From the NCBI GenBank assembly GCA_902797925.1, contig CADBUT010000374.1, forward strand, positions 1 to 7,974: a DNA stretch of 7,974 nucleotides, written 5' to 3'. This DNA is from an uncultured Spirochaetaceae bacterium (GTDB lineage Bacteria; Spirochaetota; Spirochaetia; Treponematales; Treponemataceae). The notes beneath the pieces were generated by a model. The model searched no databases. It saw nothing but the letters and a program-made list of their open reading frames with translations, and was not told the origin of the DNA. Shown one piece after another: positions 1 through 6,229 of this stretch (positions within the stretch are counted from its first letter, which is position 1; the number at the start of each line of letters is the position of its first letter). The translations under genes and the position numbers were made by a program.

Positions 1-13
1 TATATTGTAAGCC

Positions 14-757
14 ATGAATAACAATTTGATTTTTGAAAGCCGGCGCGAGATTTCTTCGGCTTTTATTGATTCTTCTGTCCGCATGGGCGTGGCACAGTCT
101 GTGCTGCTTGTGCAGGATAATCTTACTGAATGTTTTAATGCGATGGGCTGTGACGGCATTATTTACCGCGAAAAGTTCAACGACTTCTGGGTGTTTACAA
201 AAACTAAGGTTCATTTTGAACGCCGTCCTGACTGGCGCGAAATTGTTACTGCCCGCACTTTTCCAATTGACAATCTTGGAATGCGCACCCATGTTAATAC
301 AGAAATTGCAGACAAAGACGGCAAGCGTCTTCTTGTAGCAAATCAAGAAGCATGCGTTTTGAGCCTTGAAACCCACCGCCCTGTAAAAATCACAACGCTG
401 CCTTATCCAAAGGAAGGCTTCCCGGAGGCAGTTTTTAATGAACCGTTCGAGCGCTTTCCTTCAGATTTTACGGAAGATGAGCTTGCCTTTGAACAGGTAA
501 TCCGTTCATGCCACATTGACATGTCACATCACATGAACAATATCGAATACATCAAATTTGCCCTCAGCGTTTTTTCAGATGATTTTCTGCAAAGCCATGA
601 AATTACAGACATCGAAGTTCATTACACAGGCGAAAGCAAGGAAGGGCAGACACTCCGTGTTTACCGCCGGGAAGCTTCGGATTGCGCCGGTAAAACTTTT
701 GTTCACATCAAAGAAAGCGGCCGCTGCGTGTTTGAGTGCTGTATAAAATTCGCCTAA
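14..757 (+). CDS. acyl-ACP thioesterase (FatA/FatB-type double hotdog)
   Basis: The 247-residue product resembles bacterial members of the acyl-ACP thioesterase family, cytoplasmic enzymes that hydrolyse acyl-acyl carrier protein to free fatty acid and ACP. I see two tandem hotdog-like halves, roughly residues 1-130 and 155-247, and the length fits bacterial members, which lack the plant transit peptide. The second half has the family signature HIDMSHHMNNIEYI at residues 167-180. Against the plant FatB motif D-x-N-x-H-x-N-N as I remember it, Asp169 and His173 are kept, but the catalytic Asn position is Ser171. Glu207 in YTGES lines up with the FatB catalytic Glu, and the old 'catalytic Cys' position is Ser208. 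The ATG at 14 is the only start visible so near the window edge, and no clear ribosome binding site precedes it, so an upstream start cannot be excluded. It stands apart from hslV by 200 bp with hairpins between. Chain-length preference cannot be read from the sequence. Confidence 0.85.
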   Translation: MNNNLIFESRREISSAFIDSSVRMGVAQSVLLVQDNLTECFNAMGCDGIIYREKFNDFWVFTKTKVHFERRPDWREIVTARTFPIDNLGMRTHVNTEIADKDGKRLLVANQEACVLSLETHRPVKITTLPYPKEGFPEAVFNEPFERFPSDFTEDELAFEQVIRSCHIDMSHHMNNIEYIKFALSVFSDDFLQSHEITDIEVHYTGESKEGQTLRVYRREASDCAGKTFVHIKESGRCVFECCIKFA

Positions 758-795
758 AACAAAAAAGCCGCACCAAAAGAAGCTTCATTGACTTT

Positions 796-820
796 AGTCA
801 GCGAAAAGTGCTGATTTTGT
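796..820 (+). terminator. possible weak terminator after the thioesterase gene
   Basis: TCAGC (798-802) pairs with GCTGA (810-814). The stem can be extended by a G-U pair inside and by A-U and G-U pairs outside, around an AAAAG loop. It is followed by TTTTGTGTTGT, a broken T-rich tail. It lies 39 bases after the stop codon, the right place for an intrinsic terminator, but the stem is only moderately stable. It may act together with, or instead of, the stronger hairpin at 839-871. Confidence 0.3.
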
Positions 821-838
821 GTTGTCCACAAAATAATA

Positions 839-885
839 GGTTTTGCCGGTTAACGCTTAATCGGCAAAACCGAACCTTGTCTTTT
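839..885 (+). terminator. strong hairpin, probable terminator between thioesterase and hslV
   Basis: GGTTTTGCCG (839-848) and CGGCAAAACC (862-871) are perfect 10-base inverted arms. The inner bases GTTAA/TTAAT add four pairs and one G-U pair, leaving a CGC loop at 854-856, so about 15 pairs in all. A pyrimidine-rich but interrupted tail (CCTTGTCTTTT, 875-885) follows. The position between two unrelated genes suits termination. The tail is poorer than in a textbook terminator, so an operator or an mRNA-stability element is also possible. Confidence 0.5.
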
Positions 886-905
886 CTAACTGAAATTGGT
901 ACATT
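877..905 (+). promoter_or_regulatory. possible sigma-70-type promoter for hslVU
   Basis: TTGTCT (877-882) and TACATT (900-905) are separated by 17 bases, matching the -35/-10 layout with a few mismatches to TTGACA and TATAAT. A start near 912 would give a leader of about 75 bases before the hslV ATG. A second -10-like run, TTACATATT (908-916), is close by. This is a motif match only; the location, downstream of the strong hairpin and upstream of hslV, is its main support. Confidence 0.35.
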
Positions 906-922
906 AGTTACATATTCACCGT

Positions 923-937
923 GCTGAAAATTTCAGC
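923..937. repeat. 15-base palindrome in the hslV leader
   Basis: GCTGAAA and TTTCAGC flank a single central A, giving a perfect palindrome with 7-base arms. A one-base loop cannot fold well as RNA, so if it is functional it is more likely a site for a dimeric DNA-binding regulator. It lies just downstream of the proposed promoter, where a repressor could block transcription. No regulator family can be named from it. Confidence 0.35.
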
Positions 938-949
938 TGTTCAGATTTT

Positions 950-977
950 AGGAGGATTTGAGAAGCTCCGGCTTTTC
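950..977 (+). promoter_or_regulatory. hslV Shine-Dalgarno followed by UNCG-type hairpin
   Basis: AGGAGG at 950-955 is a near-ideal Shine-Dalgarno sequence, yet the homology-supported ATG is at 988, 32 bases further on. Between them GAGAAGC (960-966) can pair with GCTTTTC (971-977), one pair being G-U, around the loop TCCG. That gives C(UCCG)G, a member of the very stable UNCG tetraloop class. Folding would hide 18 bases and cut the effective spacing to about 14. The other reading is that a TTG at 958 is the start, only 2 bases after the AGGAGG, which is unusually close. Confidence 0.45.
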
Positions 978-987
978 TATTTTCAAG

Positions 988-1527
988 ATGAAAACACCAA
1001 AAGTCCGCAGTACAACAGTTATTGCAGTTAAAAAAGACGGAAAGGTTGCCATGGCCGGCGATGGTCAGGTGACAATGGGAAATACTGTTATGAAAGGCAA
1101 CGCACGCAAGGTGCGCCGCATGTATGACGGAAAAGTGCTCACAGGTTTTGCCGGTGCAACGGCAGATGCATTCAACCTTTTTGATAAATTCGAAGCAAAA
1201 CTTCAGGAATATAATGGCGACATTACACGCGCCGCCGTAGAGCTTGCAAAACTCTGGCGCACAGACAAAGCTTTGCGCAACCTTGAAGCACTGCTGCTCA
1301 TCGCAAGCAAGGACAAAATCCTTCTGATTTCTGGTAACGGTGACGTAATAGAGCCTGAACACGATGTTCTTGCAATCGGTTCTGGCGGAAACTACGCTTA
1401 TGCCGCCGCCATGGCTTATATGGAATCATCAAACCTTTCTGCACGTGAAATTGCTGAAAAAAGCCTTGCAATTGCCGGTTCAATCTGCATTTATACAAAC
1501 GACCACATCACTGTAGAGGAGCTTTAA
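988..1527 (+). CDS. hslV: HslV, peptidase subunit of the HslVU (ClpQY) protease
   Basis: HslV is an N-terminal-threonine peptidase of the proteasome beta fold. It forms a double hexamer capped by HslU and degrades unfolded substrates in the cytoplasm. From the ATG at 988 the product has 179 residues, the usual size. The N-terminus reads MKTPKVRS followed by TTVIAV, so Thr9 aligns with the catalytic Thr1 of E. coli HslV after removal of a short propeptide. In mature numbering Asp17 (residue 25, in AGDGQ) and Lys33 (residue 41) are kept, as are VMKGNARKVRR, GFAGATADAF, LISGNGDVIEP, AIGSGGNYA and ICIYTN. Opening at TTG 958 would add ten residues (MRSSGFSIFK) unlike family members. I chose 988 because it leaves a propeptide of normal size, although the good ribosome binding site is far upstream. 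hslU follows with no gap. Identity is certain; the start is not. Confidence 0.93.
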   Translation: MKTPKVRSTTVIAVKKDGKVAMAGDGQVTMGNTVMKGNARKVRRMYDGKVLTGFAGATADAFNLFDKFEAKLQEYNGDITRAAVELAKLWRTDKALRNLEALLLIASKDKILLISGNGDVIEPEHDVLAIGSGGNYAYAAAMAYMESSNLSAREIAEKSLAIAGSICIYTNDHITVEEL

Positions 1528-2970
<1,443 letters not shown>

Positions 2971-2988
2971 AGACAGCAAAATGTTATC

Positions 2989-3020
2989 AAAAGCCGGTTT
3001 TGACCGGCTTTTTCATTTTT
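2989..3020 (+). terminator. Rho-independent terminator of hslVU
   Basis: AAAAGCCGGT (2989-2998) and ACCGGCTTTT (3003-3012) form a perfect 10-pair stem with the loop TTTG, followed by T-rich sequence to 3020. It begins 18 bases after the hslU stop. The A-rich left side and T-rich right side could also allow function from the opposite strand. It argues that the flagellar operon downstream has its own promoter. Confidence 0.9.
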
Positions 3021-3036
3021 AAAAAAGTAAATATTG

Positions 3037-3045
3037 TGATACAAT
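3037..3045 (+). promoter_or_regulatory. possible extended -10 promoter upstream of flgB
   Basis: TGATACAAT reads as an extended -10 element (TG-n-TACAAT), with only a poor -35 (TTTTAA, 3017-3022) 17 bases upstream. It sits just after the hslU terminator. A start near 3052 would give a flgB leader of roughly 160 bases, A-rich and without an obvious gene. The same bases form the small inverted repeat ATTGT-GAT-ACAAT (3033-3045). Motif match only. Confidence 0.35.
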
Positions 3046-3126
3046 TAAGGAATAAAAAGAATATTAAGAAGAAAAAAGGGGACTAAATAATTTTTACAGT
3101 ATTGCTTCTAAAAAAAATCAAAACAC

Positions 3127-3153
3127 TTAAGTCTTTATTTTGTTTGCCGACAA
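3127..3153 (+). promoter_or_regulatory. sigma-28 (FliA)-like promoter of the flgB operon
   Basis: GCCGACAA (3146-3153) differs at one base from the sigma-28 -10 consensus GCCGATAA. Upstream lies TTAAG: TTAA (3127-3130) is 15 bases away and TAAG (3128-3131) 14 bases away, close to the TAAA-N15 layout of the consensus. It faces flgB, whose ATG is 57 bases after the motif. A flagellar sigma factor driving a flagellar operon makes biological sense, though in enteric bacteria basal-body genes are normally an earlier class. The GCCGA core is the firm part; the -35 is weaker. Confidence 0.5.
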
Positions 3154-3159
3154 TGAAAT

Positions 3160-3197
3160 TGTATGGAACTTTCTGCAATTTGCGTTAATTCCATACA
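3160..3197 (+). other. inverted repeat / stem-loop in the flgB 5' leader
   Basis: TGTATGGAA (3160-3168) and TTCCATACA (3189-3197) are perfect 9-base inverted arms separated by 20 bases. The right arm ends against the ribosome-binding stretch GGGTAGG (3198-3204), before the flgB ATG at 3210. If the sigma-28-like motif is used, transcription would begin at about 3160-3161, so the mRNA would start with this stem. It could protect the 5' end, tune flgB translation, or be a DNA operator. Confidence 0.5.
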
Positions 3198-3209
3198 GGG
3201 TAGGTCAAT

Positions 3210-3623
3210 ATGAATAGTTTTACAAGAACAACTGACATGCTTCACCGCGCAATGGACGTAAGTACCTTGCGTTATCAGGTTACAGCTAATAACCTTGCAA
3301 ATTCAGAAGTTCCGAATTACAAGCGTGTTGAAGTTAATTTTGAGAGCGAACTTAAGCGCGCACTTGAAACAGAAAAGAATCAGGGCGAAGCTTTCAAAAT
3401 GCGGACAACAAACGAGAAACACATCCAGTCAGAAGGTTTCCGTGATTACCGCACAGTAGAACCGCGCCGTGTACGCGATTATTTATCTACCACAAAAGCA
3501 AATGGAAATAACGTTGATGCAGAAACAGAGGCAATGAATGTACTCAAGATTCAGCTCAACTATCAATTATTGACTCAGTTGCAAACTTTTGAGTTCTCTC
3601 AAGTCAAATCTGTGTTAAAATAG
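3210..3623 (+). CDS. flgB: FlgB, flagellar basal-body proximal rod protein
   Basis: FlgB is a small axial protein exported by the flagellar type III system and polymerised in the proximal rod, next to FliE and FlgC. The 137-residue product has the normal length. It has the N-terminal rod signature LRYQVTANNLANSEVPNYKR (residues 20-39) and, towards the C-terminus, NGNNVDAETEAMN (98-110) followed by an amphipathic helix to the end. The two terminal helices are what pack as a coiled coil in rod proteins. There is no cleavable signal peptide, as expected for type III export. The start has a modest ribosome binding site (GGGTAGG, 3198-3204). This is the first gene of the flagellar operon; flgC starts seven bases after its stop. 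Confidence 0.96.
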   Translation: MNSFTRTTDMLHRAMDVSTLRYQVTANNLANSEVPNYKRVEVNFESELKRALETEKNQGEAFKMRTTNEKHIQSEGFRDYRTVEPRRVRDYLSTTKANGNNVDAETEAMNVLKIQLNYQLLTQLQTFEFSQVKSVLK

Positions 3624-3630
3624 GAGTTAG

Positions 3631-4089
3631 ATGATGGGTCTTTTTTCAAGTATTAATATTGCTGCAACAGGAATGAGCGTTGAACGCTTGCGAACCGACG
3701 TTATATCGGATAATATAGCTAATGCGTCTACTACAAGAACACAGGACGGCGGACGTTTTAAACGTTCCCGCGTTGTTCTTCAGCCTATAAATGAAGAACT
3801 TACATGGCGCGGTCCTTTCGTTTCAAACGAGATGGACAAAGGTCTTGGTCAGGGTGTCCGTGTTTCTAAAATCGTAAAAGACGATGCGCCAGGCCGCCTT
3901 GTTTATGATCCGCAGCATCCTGATGCAATTCTTAGCGGACCGAATGCTGGATATGTTGAGTATCCTAATGTTAATATAGTTAATGAAATGGTAGACTTAA
4001 TTGCTGCCAATCGTGCATATGAAGCAAATTCATCTGTTGTTCAGGGGTCTAAAGAAATGTTCATGAAAGCCCTTGAAATCGGGAGGTAA
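3631..4089 (+). CDS. flgC: FlgC, flagellar basal-body proximal rod protein
   Basis: FlgC is the second proximal rod subunit, exported and assembled like FlgB. The 152-residue product opens with MGLFSSINIAATGM (residues 2-15), has the rod motif DVISDNIANASTTRT (23-37), and ends with the strongly conserved GYVEYPNVNIVNEMVDLIAANRAYEAN stretch (107-133). There are two adjacent in-frame ATGs, at 3631 and 3634. The Shine-Dalgarno GGAG (3623-3626), which overlaps the flgB stop, is 4 bases from the first and 7 from the second. The second has better spacing and gives the MGLFSS start usual in the family, so the true product may be 151 residues. The gene is translationally close-coupled to flgB, and fliE follows after three bases. 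Confidence 0.96.
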   Translation: MMGLFSSINIAATGMSVERLRTDVISDNIANASTTRTQDGGRFKRSRVVLQPINEELTWRGPFVSNEMDKGLGQGVRVSKIVKDDAPGRLVYDPQHPDAILSGPNAGYVEYPNVNIVNEMVDLIAANRAYEANSSVVQGSKEMFMKALEIGR

Positions 4090-4092
4090 TAG

Positions 4093-4440
4093 ATGATAAC
4101 CAGCTTGGGCACATTGTCAATGATCCGCACTGATCCGGCACATATCGGATCAGAGCCGCTGACATCGATGATGACGCAAGATATTAGACGGAAGCAGGAA
4201 ACTGAGACTGCAAAAACCAGAGGCTCTTTTGAGCAGTATCTTTTGAATGCAGTAAGTTCGGTTAATGACAAGCAGATGGCAAGCGATTCAATCGCCCAGC
4301 AGCTTATTACAGACCCGGATTCAGTTGATGTTCATGATGTTACAATTGCAATGGCTGAAGCCAGTCTTTCGCTTAATTTAGCGCAGACAGTCATTGACAG
4401 AGTTATTAAAGATTGGAATGAAATTACTACCACACGGTAA
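4093..4440 (+). CDS. fliE: FliE, flagellar hook-basal body / MS-ring-rod junction protein
   Basis: FliE links the FliF MS ring to the FlgB/FlgC proximal rod and is among the first substrates of flagellar export. The 115-residue product has a variable, probably disordered N-terminus (about residues 1-44). It then has SFEQYLLNAVSSVND (45-59) and the conserved C-terminal core DVHDVTIAMAEASLSLNLAQTVIDRVIKDWNEI (79-111), where FliE family members are most alike. GGGAGG at 4081-4086, overlapping the end of flgC, is six bases before the ATG, so the start is well supported. An inverted repeat lies in the first codons (4130-4153). fliF follows after an 81-base gap, the largest between flgB and fliG. 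Confidence 0.95.
   Translation: MITSLGTLSMIRTDPAHIGSEPLTSMMTQDIRRKQETETAKTRGSFEQYLLNAVSSVNDKQMASDSIAQQLITDPDSVDVHDVTIAMAEASLSLNLAQTVIDRVIKDWNEITTTR
4130..4153 (+). repeat. inverted repeat inside the 5' end of fliE
   Basis: CTGATCCG (4130-4137) and CGGATCAG (4146-4153) are perfect 8-base arms with an 8-base loop. An extra direct copy of TGATCCG at 4121-4127 can compete for the same right arm. It lies 37-60 bases into fliE, in poorly conserved codons, so pairing could affect early translation. It may equally be chance. Confidence 0.4.
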
Positions 4441-4498
4441 GGATTAAAATTTTGAAAGAAGGCAGAAACAAACTGAACAGTAAGTTTCTCATTCGATA

Positions 4499-4532
4499 TG
4501 TTCGTTCACGGGAGGGGTGTCATGAACGAATG
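4499..4532 (+). promoter_or_regulatory. hairpin presenting the fliF ribosome binding site
   Basis: TTCGTTCA (4501-4508) and TGAACGAA (4523-4530) are perfect 8-base inverted arms, extendable by two G-U pairs (4500/4531 and 4499/4532). The 14-base loop (4509-4522) holds the strong Shine-Dalgarno GGGAGGGG (4510-4517), while the last two bases of the ATG (4522-4524) lie in the right arm. Initiation would therefore depend on opening the stem. The right arm is constrained only by fliF codons 1-3, and the left arm is non-coding if fliF starts at 4522. Confidence 0.5.
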
Positions 4533-6228
4533 GCTTAAAAAGCTGTTGGCACAAATTAAAGAGTTATGGTCTAAGTGGACCGTTGTACAGCGCGCAATAT
4601 TAATTGCTATTGTTGCTGTTGTAATTATTGCGCTTGTTTTAGTCACACGCATTTCAGCAAAACCGTCTTCAGTACCGCTGTTTAATACAGCAATTACAGA
4701 TGAAGCTGCAAGAGACAGAATTACGCTTCGTCTTGCTGAAGAAAACGTTGAATCACAGGTTAATGCTGCCGGAATCATTTCAGTAAAAGATGAAGCTACA
4801 GCCCGCCGTATGCGTGCGGTTTTGGTCAGAGAAGATTTAGTTCCTTCTTCTGTAGATCCTTGGGCTTTGTTTGATATTGAACGCTGGACAACAACAGATT
4901 TTGAGCGCAATGTAAACTTGCGCCGTTCAATCACAGAAGTTGTAAAACAGCACATTGAATCTCTCGATGATGTTGACCGCGCTAATGTAGTTATTCAAAT
5001 ACCTGAGAATGCACTTTTTGTTGAAGACCAGAATCCTACAACGGCAAGTATCGTTCTTTATACAAAGCCGGGCAGCGATTTGCCGACAAACAGAAAGAAG
5101 ATTGAAGGTGTTCAGAAGATAGTTCTTAAAGCTATTACTGGCCTTACTGCTGAAAATGTTGTTATTTCAGATTCACAGGGAAATATCTTAAACGACTTTG
5201 AAGGCATGGCTGAAATAGACAATGTTTCTGTTACAGAAAAAGAGCAGAAGCTCATTCAGAAACAGGAAGCCGTTTACCGTGCAAAAGTCTTGAACGCTTT
5301 GCAGCAGACTTTCGGTATAGACCGCGTCCGCGACTTAAACATCAAGATTGACATGGACATGTCTAAGCAGAAAATTGAAGCTAAAGAGTATTCACCGATT
5401 GTCATCAAAGCTGACAACCCGGATACACCATACGATGACTCTGAAATCGTTCCGTCTGTTACAATTTCTTCTGAAGAAGTTCATAAGGAATGGAAAGGAA
5501 CAGGCTATAACCCTGAAGGACCGGCCGGCGTTGAAGGCCAGAATCCGCCTGTTTATTCAGATATGTCTAACTTGTACGGCGTATCAACAGAAAGCGGCGT
5601 AAAGAAGAACGAAGTTATTAACGAACGCCAGGTTTCATCTGAAAAGAGACCGACGATTGACCGTGTTACAGTTTCTGTAAACATTGACGGTACATGGCAG
5701 AAGAAATATGATGAGAACGGCAAGCTTGTAGCTCTTCCTAACGGTTCTATCGAAAGAGAATACCTTCCGGTTCCGGATGATGACATCGCAAAGGCTACTT
5801 TGCTTGTTCAGAATGCTATCGGTTATGACCGTTCGCGCGGTGATGCTGTTTCAGTTGTATGTATTCAGTTTGACCGCACAAGGCAGTTTGAAGAAGAAGA
5901 CGCATTGTACTTCAGACAGCTGCAGACACGCCAGACTTTGATTATTACCGGCATCGGTATTGCAGTATTGCTCGTGGCTTTTATTCTCTTCCGTATTATC
6001 AGCCGCGAAATGGAACGCCGCCGCCGTCTCAAGGAAGAAGAGATTCTACGCCGGCACCAGGCAGAGCGCGAGCGTGCTTTGTGGGAAGCAGAGCAGCAGG
6101 GCATGGAAGTATCTATGTCTGTTGAAGAACGCAAGCGTCTTGAATTGCAGGAAAATGCAATTGCTATGGCAAAAGAACACCCTGAAGATGTGGCGTTGCT
6201 TATCCGCACATGGTTGATGGAGGAATAG
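4522..6228 (+). CDS. fliF: FliF, flagellar MS-ring protein
   Basis: FliF oligomerises in the inner membrane to form the MS ring that carries the rod, the export gate and the C ring. The 568-residue product fits the family size. It has a first membrane helix at about residues 20-43 (from WTVVQRAILIAIVAVV), periplasmic ring-building motifs of the YscJ/FliF type to about 230, a long FliF-specific periplasmic region, and a second membrane helix at about 471-492 (LIITGIGIAVLLVAFILF). A basic/acidic cytoplasmic tail follows, ending in the FliG-binding segment EHPEDVALLIRTWLMEE. The stretch at about 290-380 is rich in Pro, Gly and Ser and looks like a loop. An in-frame ATG at 4498 would add eight residues, but GGGAGG at 4510-4515, six bases before 4522, favours 4522. 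fliG begins one base after the stop. Confidence 0.96.
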   Translation: MNEWLKKLLAQIKELWSKWTVVQRAILIAIVAVVIIALVLVTRISAKPSSVPLFNTAITDEAARDRITLRLAEENVESQVNAAGIISVKDEATARRMRAVLVREDLVPSSVDPWALFDIERWTTTDFERNVNLRRSITEVVKQHIESLDDVDRANVVIQIPENALFVEDQNPTTASIVLYTKPGSDLPTNRKKIEGVQKIVLKAITGLTAENVVISDSQGNILNDFEGMAEIDNVSVTEKEQKLIQKQEAVYRAKVLNALQQTFGIDRVRDLNIKIDMDMSKQKIEAKEYSPIVIKADNPDTPYDDSEIVPSVTISSEEVHKEWKGTGYNPEGPAGVEGQNPPVYSDMSNLYGVSTESGVKKNEVINERQVSSEKRPTIDRVTVSVNIDGTWQKKYDENGKLVALPNGSIEREYLPVPDDDIAKATLLVQNAIGYDRSRGDAVSVVCIQFDRTRQFEEEDALYFRQLQTRQTLIITGIGIAVLLVAFILFRIISREMERRRRLKEEEILRRHQAERERALWEAEQQGMEVSMSVEERKRLELQENAIAMAKEHPEDVALLIRTWLMEE

Positions 6229-6229
6229 A

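Noticed and set aside
916..1362. 148-codon open frame on the minus strand over hslV
   Set aside because: It lies opposite a clearly conserved gene, has no recognisable motif, and arises from the codon bias of hslV.
3102..3188. Short TTG-started frame in the flgB leader
   Set aside because: About 28 codons, no SD sequence, unrecognisable product, and it runs across the promoter-like motif and leader stem.
4474..4502. TGAACA / TATGTT as an internal promoter before fliF
   Set aside because: Spacing is 17 but both hexamers match poorly, and a start just after 4502 would fall in the fliF hairpin and SD.
5865..6209. 114-codon minus-strand frame over the end of fliF
   Set aside because: Arg/Ser-rich shadow of the charged FliF tail with no supporting signals of its own.
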